Assembly: GCA_002077065.1 (NCBI GenBank)
Contig: NAJO01000013.1
Span: 62,001-126,000 of the forward strand
From: Cryoendolithus antarcticus
Taxonomy: Eukaryota > Ascomycota > Dothideomycetes > Cladosporiales > Cladosporiaceae
DNA length: 64,000 bases
Reading direction: 5' to 3'
Part shown: positions 24,858 to 34,169 of the stretch, in pieces
Layout: the number at the start of each line of letters is the position of its first letter
Position numbering within the stretch: the first letter of the stretch is position 1
Program-made: the position numbers and the translations under genes
The notes under the pieces: generated by a model
Databases searched by the model: none
The model's input: only the letters and a program-made list of their open reading frames with translations
Told to the model about the DNA's origin: nothing

Positions 24858-25718
24858 ATGCTCTGCCGTTCTGCGCTGTCCCGCAGCACTGCGCGCCAGG
24901 CGTTCAGCAGTTATGGCACGACGTGGACAGCGGTGTCGAAGATCGCGTCCGGCCATGACGAGTCAGATGCGCTGCGACCTGGTTCCAGGACTATCCGGAG
25001 GTATACGCCTGAGGAAGACCTCCAAATTCTCAACCTGCGCGATCGCGGTTGGAAATGGCCGCAGATTGATGCAGCCCTTCAACGACCACCAAACAGCACG
25101 AGACAGCACTTTCGTCTGGCAAAGCTGTATACCCAGGAGCAGGCCCACGACATCGTTCCTGGTCCTGCAACACGCCAACCTTGGTCGACAGAGGAACGCA
25201 ACTTACTTCAAGACCTGCGCGCTGCCGGTCAGTCCTGGATCGAGATTTGCAAGCACTTTCCTCATCGGACATCGTCAGCTGTAAGGCGTCAGTACGACTT
25301 CACGAGATACACTCCTTCCGGTGCTTCTGCGGCAATTTCCTCAGAGTCCTCCAGCGATACTCGATCCTGGACGACTGATGAGGCGACGCTATTGTTCGCT
25401 ACCCGTCATGGAGGAGCAAGTATGAATCACCTTCTCAGCATGTTTCCGAACCGCACCGTGTCAGCGCTGTCAACTAAGTATGCTGCGATGTGCCGGAAGG
25501 CAGGCCTTGCGCCTCAACCTGCCCAGAATCAATTCTTATGGTCTGATCAGCGTGTGTGTAGGCTGCGCGAACTTAAGCATCAGGGCTGGACGTCTGCTCG
25601 GATCGCCGATGAGCTGGGCATGGTCACTAAGGTGGGAGTTGACCATCAGTGGCGACGTGTCATGCCGCGTGGTCCGGATGCACCACCTTCTATAAGGCAC
25701 ATACGGGGTTGTCTCTGA
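24858..25718 (+). CDS. SANT/Myb-like repeat protein, unit A, probable mitochondrial presequence
   Basis: 286 aa, uninterrupted. The N-terminus MLCRSALSRSTARQAFSSYG is rich in Arg/Ser/Ala with no acidic residue and a R-x-x-F-S-S type cleavage site, a textbook mitochondrial presequence. Four helix-turn-helix repeats of about 40 residues follow at roughly 48-86, 109-148, 171-209 and 228-267. Each has the pattern W/Y-(S/T)-x-(D/E)-E-x-x-x-L-x-x-L-x-x-x-G-x-x-W/x-x-x-I followed by FP-x-R-(T/S)-x-x-A-(L/V). Myb/SANT repeats bind DNA or protein; here the target is unknown. The last repeat and stop align with the C-terminal end of the unit ending at 30351, which supports a genuine gene end. No intron needed. 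Confidence 0.7.
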   Translation: MLCRSALSRSTARQAFSSYGTTWTAVSKIASGHDESDALRPGSRTIRRYTPEEDLQILNLRDRGWKWPQIDAALQRPPNSTRQHFRLAKLYTQEQAHDIVPGPATRQPWSTEERNLLQDLRAAGQSWIEICKHFPHRTSSAVRRQYDFTRYTPSGASAAISSESSSDTRSWTTDEATLLFATRHGGASMNHLLSMFPNRTVSALSTKYAAMCRKAGLAPQPAQNQFLWSDQRVCRLRELKHQGWTSARIADELGMVTKVGVDHQWRRVMPRGPDAPPSIRHIRGCL

Positions 25719-25759
25719 GTTCAAGGCGAGCTAGATCTGAGCGCAGCTCTCCAACTCGT

Positions 25760-26800
25760 ATGGCGGAGCAAGGAAATGGTCGGCAATGGACCCGTGATGA
25801 GGAAATACTTCTGTGAAAATGCGCAGGGCGGGCAGGACTTGGGATGCGATCAATGTTGCGTACCCGACGAGTACGGTAGGGCGTATGAAAAGTCTCTACA
25901 CAGGACTTCTCGCGATTCATCCACAGAACGTTCAGCGTGGTGTGCTATTTAAGCTACCTTCATCTCGTCCGACTGAAAGGCATTCAAGCTGGACACAAGA
26001 AGAGGTGGACCCCCTGCTTAGTCTCTGTCAACAGCACAAGAGCTGGAGCGGACTTGCAGCGGCGTTCCCTGGTCGTTGGATTGCGGCCTTGAAAAGCAAG
26101 GTTTCATTGCTCCGACAAGAAAGACATGTCTTCTCTCTGAATCCCAAATGTTGGTGCCCAGATGATCTTGACGAAGTGCTTCGCATGCACGCGGCTCAAT
26201 GCTCCGTCTCCGACATTGCGAAGGCCGTGGGCCGGACCAAGTCTTCTATTCGGCACGTGTTTGATGTCCGGCCTCCCCATCGCGATCTACCCTTCTACCA
26301 GTGGAGTGCAGTAGAGGATGAGCTCCCACTCGCGAAAAGAGCAGCCGGCTGCAGCACCGAGACAGTTGCTACCCTACTCATAGGGCGGACCAAACACGCG
26401 GTGCGGAAACGCCATCAGCTACTCCGTAATGCCCGCAGAAGAGCCGCAGCTGCGTACGCATCCGGGTCGACTGCCCTTCCCGTGAGCAGCCCAGCTCCTT
26501 CATCGCTACCGGCGCAGAGTCCCACGCTTTCCCATATTGTCCCACTCACTCACCGGAGCGTGAACGCGGGAGATCGATCTTACTCGACAAACGTCTCTCC
26601 CACACGCGATAGCTCCTGTTGCGGCCAGCTGCTTACGGGAACCAGACTGACGTGTATCTCCTGGCGCACAAAGCCGTGTCACTCGACCTTGAACCAGCAG
26701 AGACGGTCACTGAGCACCCGTGCGAACTCCAGCGATTACAAGAGACCACCTGCAGACGCCGCTCATCATAAACGCCCATTCTCCTTCAGTCCACAGTTCC
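25760..26800 (+). pseudogene. SANT/Myb-like unit B, frame-broken
   Basis: Begins with an ATG at 25760 (MAEQGNGRQWTRDEEILL) and is cut after 54 nt by a TGA. The same repeat continues in another frame as KMRRAGRTWDAI from 25816, so one base has been lost near 25811-25815 within a single SANT motif. Three more repeats follow in that frame (about 25980-26100 HSSWTQEE, 26150-26260 KCWCPDDL, 26300-26400 YQWSAVED). The frame then stays open through a Ser/Pro/Thr-rich linker with the presequence-like motifs GDRSYSTN (about 26570) and QQRRSLSTRA (about 26695). No ordinary promoter or presequence precedes the ATG. Broken gene, or the middle of a longer one. Confidence 0.6.
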
Positions 26801-26849
26801 CGATGGGGGACGAGGCGTGCACAATGCTCCCGGCTCTAATCATATGGAT

Positions 26850-28117
26850 TCACCAGTCTCGCAACAGGAGACTCGATCGAGAGATCAAGGTGGACGATCC
26901 GGAGAGCCCAAGAAGAACTCATGGAGCGCTCGAGAGCGCGACGAAGTCTTCACAGCCATGGCGCAACGTGCCGACAAGGGCATCACTAGAGATGAGTGTT
27001 TTATTGAGGTGGCCATGGCACCGAACCGCACGATGCACTCGGTTGAGAGTATGTGGAACAAGTCGAGTGCGGGAAAGGATTGTTTAGTTGACGTAGCAAA
27101 ATCTGGCAGACCTTTCGCGCTATGGACCCGCGACGAGGAAACAGTACTATGGAACAAGCGCAAAGCAGGCATGACGTGGCGCGACATCACCGGAGCCATT
27201 CCGTCTCGCAATATGTATCAACTGAGGGCCAAGGAAGTTCAACAGCGCGCAGCACGGGCGAGAGCACTCCGCCTTGGTGTTGAGTTGATGGTTCCTCCGT
27301 TCTCTTCGCGAAGCCAAAATGTATGGAAAAACACGAGTTCGAACGATTCTTTCCCCTTGGCGAGACCTGCAAAACTTGGACTGAAATCTGTGAGGCTTTC
27401 CCGAAGTGTTCGATATCCTCCATTAAGGACAAGGTAGCGGCGTTACGAGCGCGTGGCCACAACATACCCACAGAAAGCGACAAGTGGACGGAGCAGGAGG
27501 ACGCGATGCTGCGCAGGCTGTGTGCAGAGAGACGCTCCCGACATGATATTGCGAAAGCCATGGGCAAGACTGCGATAGCTGTGAGGCATTACGCGAGGCG
27601 CATTTCGACCGCTCTCGCAGACATCACAGCGAAGAGCTGGCGTGCACATGAAGATACACAGCTGCTAGAATACGTGGCAGCTGGCGTGGGCGCCTCTCAA
27701 ATGACTGCCTTGCTCCAAACGAGGACCGTACGTGCGATCCACGGACGCGTACATCGACTCAGACAGTCAGGCGTGTTGGAGAGAGCCGTTGAGAGGCCTC
27801 AAGAACGCAATGCCGCAGGTCAGAACATGACGGCTGGCACCGGAGATCTTGTTAACGCTTCGCAAGTCATCGCATGTACAAGGACAGTACCCGGTGTAGC
27901 TGTGAGTGTTGCCGTGCACAAGCGTGTGTACACGATACTGGCGATTTCGACCCATGGTGATTTGTCACTCCGCCAGTCGGACTGGCCCCAGACCACCCTA
28001 CAGCGGCGATGGCAACCACGAGGCACCGCCGGCGCTCTCACGATAGGCCGCCGTGGCTATGCGTCATCTTCAGGCGTGGTGGAGTCGTCGTCAGCTGTCG
28101 TCACCAATGTACAGCCT
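26850..28117 (+). pseudogene. SANT/Myb-like unit C and following linker, frame-broken
   Basis: Starts near an ATG at about 26850 (MDSPVSQQETRSRD). Repeats at about 26905-27040 (NSWSARERDEVF), 27115-27230 (ALWTRDEETVLWNKRKAGMTW), 27320-27440, 27480-27590 (DKWTEQEDAMLRRL) and 27640-27760. The third repeat is split between frames at a run of four C (27353-27356): the first half NVWKNTSSNDSFPL and the second half GETCKTWTEI are in register if one C is restored. The frame then continues through a linker with HKRVYTILAIST (about 27920) and GRRGYASSSG (about 28045). No substitution-type stop codon appears inside the repeats. Confidence 0.6.
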
Positions 28118-28644
28118 GCGAATGCTGCGAGACATGGAAAGCCGTGGTTACCAGAGGGGACCGCACACTGTTGACGTTATACAGTCGAGGGTGGACCGGA
28201 AGTGAAATTGCACAGCATATGGGGCGATCGGCCGAGACATGCAGAGTTCATTCACGCGGGCTTGTATTCAGGTACTCCGTTGAGCGAAAGCTAAGTCAAC
28301 TCGAACCACCATTATCAGGACGGTGGTATTTCGAAGATGATCTGAAGCTGTGCCGAATGGTGAAGGAGTCGCGACCCTTGGAGATATTGTTGCGGCATTT
28401 CCGCAGCATTTGTAGACAGTGTGCGTGGAAAGGTCATCTCCGCGAAAGTACAACTGAAGGAGTCACCCTCCGTAGCCGCCACAAGATATGAAGGTCATCG
28501 GTTCGTTCGGCGGCTGTGGACTCTCGACGAGGTAAACCTGTTTTACAGGCTCCGAGGGGAGGGCACGGACACGCTCAGCATCTACGCCGCATCCCAGACA
28601 GGAGCGTCGCGAGTATTAGAAAGAGGATATCGCGCCTACCTCGC
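28118..28644 (+). pseudogene. 5' part of SANT/Myb-like unit D, four frame breaks
   Basis: Repeat 1 reads KPWLPEG in one frame and DRTLLTLYSRGWTGSEI in the next, joined at a run of four G (28156-28159). Repeat 2 (GRWYFEDDLKLCRMVKESRP) moves frame at CCC (28375-28377) to LGDIVAAFPQH, again near 28409-28411 to VDSVRGKVISAK. Repeat 3 (RLWTLDEVNLFYRLRGEG) moves frame near 28591-28596 to PDRSVASIRKRIS. Each join restores the spacing of the motif if one base is added. Downstream the reading frame is intact. Decay, sequencing error or recoding are all possible. Confidence 0.6.
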
Positions 28645-30351
28645 ATGAAAGCTCGGGCTTCTCTGTGGAGTAGCGACGACAGAACTGCACTGCATCAAAT
28701 GCAAGAGGCTGGAGAAAGCTATCAGGACATAGCTCGGCAGCTTGGGAGGACAATATCCGCCGTCAAGTGTCAAGCACACTTCCATGGTCTGCGTTGCGAG
28801 GTATCTGAAGTGTCACAGATCCTCATGGACAGCCCTGCGAAAGACGATGAACTTGAAACGTACCTCAACGCTGCGTCGAGCAACGCTAGGCTTACAGATC
28901 TCGCTCGCCGTCGGGGCCATCGGAGCCCAGTCGGGTCTTTCGAAGAAGACACCACGCTGCTCGAGCGTAAAGCTGCTGATCAGAGCGACCTCATGATCGC
29001 GGATGCTCTCCGTTCCAGGACTACTTTGGTGGTCGAGGGACGATCGAGGAGACTGCAGGCATCCGAAGGATTGGCCCGTAGCAATGACTCTTGTTGTGGT
29101 GCAAGCAAAGTAGGCCTAGCTGCAAAAGCAGCACACCCTCCTCTTCGCATCGGAAGTGATCACATGAAGCACGCAGACAGCGTGTCGCAAACCAGTGGGG
29201 GTATCCCCACAGACAGACGTACATTCTCCACCCTTGCTGTGGCACAAATCGCGCTACTGCGCGGCATTTCGACGTCAAATGACCGTGACGTACGAGCCTT
29301 TGCACCAGTCCGATGCACTCCCGCGCCATGGACGATCTCGCGTCACAGATATGTAACGTCCGTAGAAGGAACATCGGGTAGCACATCGCAAGTGCTGCCC
29401 CGCGTCGCCCCTGAATGTCGCCGAATTTGGTCTCCTGAAGAGGATTCTTTGATGTTGACACTTTACAGTCGCCAAACAAGAACGTCCGATATTGCTCGCA
29501 GATTGCAGCGCTCCAGCGGCGCATGCCAAGCGCGCAAAAACATCTTACTTAAGGGGCATTTGTACAAGCACCCTGCGAGCGGTGGTCCTTCGTCGCGGCA
29601 GAGCTGGACGTCGCAAGAAGATCGGAAGCTCTGGCGCATGATGCATGACTCGCAGACATTGGATACTCAGTTTCCCCGGCGCACTCTCTCAGCATTGCGT
29701 TTCAGACCGGCTGCCCTCAGAGTAGAAGCGAGCAGGTCTTCGCAGGCGGATACTGCAGAACCAAAATTTGTTCGATCTCCACGGAAGCCATGGATCGAGA
29801 GTGAAATCAATCTGCTTCGCGAGCTTCCGGGAACAGGATTGAGTCTGATGAGTCTTTGCGCAGCGTTTCCTGACCGTAGTCTTATAGGTATCCAGTCAAA
29901 GATGAGGGAGTTGCCTTGGCTTTGGTTGCCTTCCAGATGGACCACCGAAGACGAGACTCGCTTACTACAAGCGCACAGGAATGGTGTCAAGCCTCACGAC
30001 ATTAGCAGACAGCTTGGCAGATCGGCCTCTGCCGTGCGCACGAAGATAGATCGCCTTGTCGCAATGCAGAAGCCTCCACAGGACGAACAGCAGACTGCCG
30101 ATGAAAATGTTGGCGACGGAGGCGTCCCTGCATATCTCGATGCGGCCACACTGCACGCGCAATCGACTCGCTGGACACCAGCAGAGGATGCGCGGCTGTT
30201 GGAGTTGAAGAGCCAAGGTCTGAACAACGCGGCGATTGCGGCGGCGTTCGGCAATCGTAGTCGTTCATCTACACATACGCGATGGACCCGGTATGTGAGA
30301 GACAGTGGGAAATTTGGAGTAGTATCTCGTACACGCGCTGCTCGCGCTTGA
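28645..30351 (+). CDS. SANT/Myb-like repeat protein, end of unit D plus unit E
   Basis: A 568-codon frame from ATG 28645 (the frame itself is open from about 28516). Repeats of unit D: ASLWSSDDRTALHQMQEAG and two weaker copies to about 29050. A linker follows (29060-29420) with DRRTFSTLAVAQ and SRHRYVTS, which look like mitochondrial presequence segments. Unit E then has five repeats: RIWSPEEDSLMLTLYSR, QSWTSQEDRKLWRMM, KPWIESEINLLREL, SRWTTEDETRLLQAH and TRWTPAEDARLLELK, and a basic ending RTRAARA before TGA. Whether translation starts here, or upstream across the broken frames, is unclear. The linker being coding and open argues against it being an intergenic spacer. Function unknown. Confidence 0.6.
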   Translation: MKARASLWSSDDRTALHQMQEAGESYQDIARQLGRTISAVKCQAHFHGLRCEVSEVSQILMDSPAKDDELETYLNAASSNARLTDLARRRGHRSPVGSFEEDTTLLERKAADQSDLMIADALRSRTTLVVEGRSRRLQASEGLARSNDSCCGASKVGLAAKAAHPPLRIGSDHMKHADSVSQTSGGIPTDRRTFSTLAVAQIALLRGISTSNDRDVRAFAPVRCTPAPWTISRHRYVTSVEGTSGSTSQVLPRVAPECRRIWSPEEDSLMLTLYSRQTRTSDIARRLQRSSGACQARKNILLKGHLYKHPASGGPSSRQSWTSQEDRKLWRMMHDSQTLDTQFPRRTLSALRFRPAALRVEASRSSQADTAEPKFVRSPRKPWIESEINLLRELPGTGLSLMSLCAAFPDRSLIGIQSKMRELPWLWLPSRWTTEDETRLLQAHRNGVKPHDISRQLGRSASAVRTKIDRLVAMQKPPQDEQQTADENVGDGGVPAYLDAATLHAQSTRWTPAEDARLLELKSQGLNNAAIAAAFGNRSRSSTHTRWTRYVRDSGKFGVVSRTRAARA

Positions 30352-30607
30352 CGGCACGCAGAGGTACGCGAGTACACATGCTGTACTGGATCTGAAGAGG
30401 TCCGTGTCTGGAAACTGGCGTATAATCACATCCTACACTTGCACGTTCCGTCAGACCAACGATGCGCTTCAGCATGCTCAAATTGACGTGCTATGTTGCG
30501 GCATTCCCTGAACAAGCTTCTACCTCACGCAGATATCAGAGAAAAGGCTGCTGAATACTTTTGTCTAAGAGCAACTATAATGCTGCCTCGAGTTCTTCAT
30601 TGATTGC

Positions 30608-31285
30608 CTACTCAGCATCATCCACCTCCTCCAAGCTCGCCTCCTTCGGCACAGTATTGCCACTCCTCGCCTTAGCACTAGCAGCAGGTCCACTAGACTT
30701 GGCCGTCTCGGCAGCCTAGAACATCACATAGTCAGCAGTCCATAACCTCTATCCAATCGTAGCCTTCAATGCACTCACATCTTCGTCCGCCCCTCCATCA
30801 CTGTCCGGCGCAGCCTCGTCGTCCTCGAGATCTTCCTCCTCGACGTCTCCATCTTCCTCACCTGCTGGCTCGTCTTCTTCGACCACCTCGGTGGGCTTGG
30901 TCTTTTGTTTCTTAGCTTTCGGCGCTGGGTTACATCAGCACGTGTAAATCTTAGGGTGGGTGTAGATTGGAAGTGACCAACGTGCAGGTGCTGCCTCCGC
31001 CTCTACCTCATCGTCCTCCTCTTCTTCCTCCTCGCTGCCAACCTCTGACACGTCTTCGTCGCCTTCTGAGATATACCTTGATTGCACCGAGTCAGCCAAT
31101 GCCTGATAACCATAAGTCGCGTGCAATGCGCCAATGGCAACGTTGCAACTCGTCCTCGCACCAGCTCATCGCACACATCGGGCCGGTGGGAAAGAATGGA
31201 CTCACTCTTCCTCACTCTCCTCATCGCTGCCATCCTCAGGCAACTCGACGAGCTCCTCATCCTGCTTCCTCTTGCGTGTAGACAT
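30608..31285 (-). CDS. Small acidic nuclear protein
   Basis: Four exons (31285-31206, 31076-30982, 30924-30779, 30715-30608) join in phase to 142 aa; every junction has GT and AG and the reading frame is open only when spliced. The N-terminus MSTRKRKQDEELVELP is followed by long Glu/Asp runs broken by a basic patch (PPKAKKQKTK), likely a nuclear localisation signal. The composition resembles histone chaperones or nucleolar scaffold proteins, but I recognise no defined domain, so the role is unassigned. The three short introns in so small a gene, and the clean acidic protein they produce, support the model. Confidence 0.75.
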
Positions 31286-31733
31286 GATAGTGGGGTATAG
31301 ATGAAGTATCAGGAATAGTCTGGCAAGTGAGAGCAATTCCAATGGCTGCGTACTTCAAGGCTATCAGGGGGAAAAGTTGCTGACAGGTAGGAAGTGAGGT
31401 ACATGCCAGCTCCTCACCGCGCGCAATGCCCGAGTCCGGACGGCTGGGCCACGCATTGGGGGAGCTTCAGCAAGGGCCACCCTTTTTGACGTGACGCTCG
31501 ACGCCCGTCATCGCGCGATGACGAGATCGCGCGTTGCGGGGAGAGGGACGGGAAAGCTTGGCGGAGCACGTCAAGGTCTTGGGCTTGTACCAAATACTGG
31601 TGTATAGATATCTCTGCCTAAGCGCATTGGTATCATACAATGCGTCAAGTACAGCTTAGCAGCGGGCTGTCATGCAGCTGGCTTAGCACGCTTCACAAAG
31701 TCATCTGCGGACCTAGCATTCCACTCGGCAGCC
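31286..31733. other. Promoter region of the acidic protein gene
   Basis: 448 bp between the BRF1 stop and the acidic protein start, both minus strand. Contains a TGACGTGA (CRE-like) site near 31488 and a perfect 18-nt palindrome at 31506-31523. Confidence 0.45.
31506..31523. promoter_or_regulatory. 18-nt perfect palindrome
   Basis: CGTCATCGCGCGATGACG reads identically on both strands and lies about 220 bp upstream of the acidic protein start. A dimeric regulator site is possible; the factor is unknown. Confidence 0.4.
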
Positions 31734-34169
31734 TCACTCATAAGCACCCTCCAGCGCCTGGTCTCCTAGCGGTTCGATAGCAGCATCATAGTCGGCATCA
31801 CCATCGTCGGCTTCGTCCTCGATCTCGCTAGCTTCCGCCTCAATTTCACCGTAATCGTCATAGTCGTCGGGTGCGCGCTCGGGCACGTCGTCATCTTCAA
31901 TCTCGCTTTCGTCGTCGTCAAGATCGTCTATGAGCTCCTCTGCAGCTACTTCATCTACTGCTGGTTGCTGTGTAGATGGTATCTGGGTCTGGGGCGGCGT
32001 CAAGGTATTTGCACCAGCAGGCGATGGCGCGAGAGGCGATCCGGCGCTCAGCGACGACGCCACAGCACCAGGCGCAAGCGTTTGCGTAGCCGCTGGCGTA
32101 GCTGGTCCACTATTGCTTCTCCGCGAAGGCGAAGGCACCGGCGTTGCATCCCCGGCTGCACCCTCGCCAGTCTGACTCCCCTGATCGTCCTCGCTGACAG
32201 CCACAGATGCAGCTCTGCTCAGACTAGGCGACATACTATCCCCATAGACCCTCTGCAACGCCTCATAATTGACATACTTTGAGAATGTCGGCGCACTTCT
32301 CGCAAGCATCGCCGCATTGATATCGGCGGGCGTCTCGGCAGGAGTGCCAGCAGCAGTAAGCAGCTTGTCGCTCTTCTTAGCCTTGCGACCCTTGATGGTC
32401 TTCCGCTTGTCCTTGCCACTTGCCTCCAACATGCGCTTCGTAAGCTGCTTTTCGTATTGCGCTCGTAGCCAATCTTCGTTCTCATGAAGCCAGATCTTCT
32501 CTTTGTCTTGCGCTGCTTGGCCAGAGAGGATGCAGTTCTCTACTTCGGGATCGTCGCGGAACTCAGCCTCGAGGTCCTCGGCAGTCACGGACTCGAGACT
32601 ATTGTAGTGGGCGGAGTCGTAGTGAGTGATACCAGCCGCGTGACGGCGCGCATTCGCAGCTTCTGTGTAGAGTCGTCTCTCCTGATCGCCAATCGACTCT
32701 GCTGCTGCTTTGCCTTTCTGCTCTGCTACCTCGTCACGATAGCCAGTCACCTCGTTATCGTCAAGCGCAGACTCGATCGCATTTTGTAGCTCCTCTTCGA
32801 TGAGCATCTCCTCTGTGCTGAGATCGATAGGAGGTGGCGCGACTCGCTTCGCACGACCTCGCTTTCGCGGTGTGTCGTCCAGACCTTCCGAGGGTGCTCG
32901 CCCGGTCTTGTCATTAGGTGTGGCAGAAGCAGGCTGTGAAGGAATCGCAAAGCCATCAGCGTCGTATTGTGGTGGGTTCGGAGTAGGTGAAGGAGAGTCT
33001 GCAGCAGTGCGCGCTCGTTTGCGAGGCCGACCGGACTCAACAGTAGATTCAGCTCCTGGTGTGCCGTTCGTGGAGCTGGCCTCCGAGCCATCATCGTCCG
33101 CAATCTCGATGGGAGAACTTTGAGACCTGGACAAGCTCGCCAAGCCTCGCTTCTGCCTCTTGCGCTCAAGCGCCTTTTGCCTCTCCTCTTGAAGGTGAAG
33201 AGATGGCGGATCCGCCTGGTGCTTGATGCGTACGCCGACCTCTCGAAATTGCGCAACCGTAAGACCAGCACTTTTCGTTGAGCGGAATTCCCTGATTCGC
33301 TCTGCAATAGTCTGATCAGCGATCTTTGCCACAAAGACAACCTCCCTAACAGTCCGCTTGAAGTTATTCATGCGTGCGGCCAAGATGATACATGCACCGC
33401 ACAGTCCAGCAGGATGGCGACCCGTAGTCATCCAATCGCGACGCATACGGCGCATGATCTTCAAAGCGTCTTCGGCGACTAGATTCGTGGCCTCGTCGAA
33501 TTGTAAACGGCGACAGTACTTCTCGATCAAAGCTTCTAAGTCGATCATGTGAGCGTAGTGAAGTTGGTTCTCGTCCAGGAAGATCTCCTTGCACATCGCT
33601 TTATAGACTTCGCCGAGGCGAAAGACGTTGATCTTGATAATCTCAGCGAGGTCGATGAGCAGGACAATGTTTCCAGGCTGTCTCCGGCATGCAGCATAAA
33701 CGCAGCATGCAGCGACTTCCTTCACGCTGCGTCCAGAAGTAAAGCTATGCCCAGCTTGAAGAGTCCAGATATTCCTAGCAATAGTAATGACATTCATCGG
33801 AATCCCAAGAATCCTCGCATAAGGCTCAATATGCTCCCTGCCCTTGCGATCTACCTCAGCACCATCATGCTTCTCCCCACCTCCCATCCGCCGGAAAGTA
33901 GCGGAGTTAAGCTGTCCAGCATGACGGGCGTTCTCGCCGATGTACCCTCCTTGCACAGCGGCGCCACCGTTAGCAGTCTCCTCGAAAGTGACATCGGAGA
34001 CAATGTTTGCTTCGCTGATTTGCGTGAAGCAGTTCTTGCAGATTTTCGAGCCATCTTGCTCTTGGATGTCTGGTGAGTCGCAGCAGGCCTTTTTCACGGG
34101 TGGTGCTGTTGGTTTGCGACCTTTGCCTGGGAGTGCGCGGACTGCACCGAGTCGGCGAGGTGGCGGCAT
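31734..34169 (-). CDS. BRF1: TFIIIB subunit BRF1
   Basis: RNA polymerase III initiation factor: the TFIIB-related subunit bridges TBP, TFIIIC and Pol III at tRNA and 5S genes. Single exon, 811 aa from MPPPRRLGAVRALPGKGRK. A zinc ribbon (CC..C..CKNC) is followed by the two cyclin folds (about residues 85-270; landmarks SVKEVAACCVYAACRR and the second repeat HPAGLCGACIILAARMNNF). A charged linker then leads to the Brf1-specific homology region (AEFRDDPEVENCILSG, which contacts TBP, and WLHENEDWLRAQYE) and a highly acidic C-terminus. The frame is open to 34400, but the usual Brf1 start is close to the zinc ribbon. Complete length and domain order agree with the family. Confidence 0.92.
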   Translation of the reverse strand: MPPPRRLGAVRALPGKGRKPTAPPVKKACCDSPDIQEQDGSKICKNCFTQISEANIVSDVTFEETANGGAAVQGGYIGENARHAGQLNSATFRRMGGGEKHDGAEVDRKGREHIEPYARILGIPMNVITIARNIWTLQAGHSFTSGRSVKEVAACCVYAACRRQPGNIVLLIDLAEIIKINVFRLGEVYKAMCKEIFLDENQLHYAHMIDLEALIEKYCRRLQFDEATNLVAEDALKIMRRMRRDWMTTGRHPAGLCGACIILAARMNNFKRTVREVVFVAKIADQTIAERIREFRSTKSAGLTVAQFREVGVRIKHQADPPSLHLQEERQKALERKRQKRGLASLSRSQSSPIEIADDDGSEASSTNGTPGAESTVESGRPRKRARTAADSPSPTPNPPQYDADGFAIPSQPASATPNDKTGRAPSEGLDDTPRKRGRAKRVAPPPIDLSTEEMLIEEELQNAIESALDDNEVTGYRDEVAEQKGKAAAESIGDQERRLYTEAANARRHAAGITHYDSAHYNSLESVTAEDLEAEFRDDPEVENCILSGQAAQDKEKIWLHENEDWLRAQYEKQLTKRMLEASGKDKRKTIKGRKAKKSDKLLTAAGTPAETPADINAAMLARSAPTFSKYVNYEALQRVYGDSMSPSLSRAASVAVSEDDQGSQTGEGAAGDATPVPSPSRRSNSGPATPAATQTLAPGAVASSLSAGSPLAPSPAGANTLTPPQTQIPSTQQPAVDEVAAEELIDDLDDDESEIEDDDVPERAPDDYDDYGEIEAEASEIEDEADDGDADYDAAIEPLGDQALEGAYE

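Larger units (their letters stand above)
24858..30351 (+). repeat. Tandem array of SANT/Myb-like units separated by presequence-like linkers
   Basis: About 20 copies of a 40-residue helix-turn-helix motif occur in five blocks (A to E). Blocks D and E align with each other over their first two repeats, including a shared TLYSR segment. The linkers between blocks B/C, C/D and D/E each carry motifs such as RRSLST, RRGYASS and RRTFSTL that resemble the RQAFSS of unit A. This suggests repeated duplication of an ancestral gene of the presequence-plus-repeats type. Confidence 0.75.

Noticed and set aside
28381..28491. Explaining the SANT frame breaks by introns
   Set aside because: Motif residues on both sides are contiguous with no room for an intron of any size at the clear breaks.
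31003..31281. Opposite-strand frames over the acidic protein gene
   Set aside because: The spliced minus-strand model is consistent at every junction; these are shadows.
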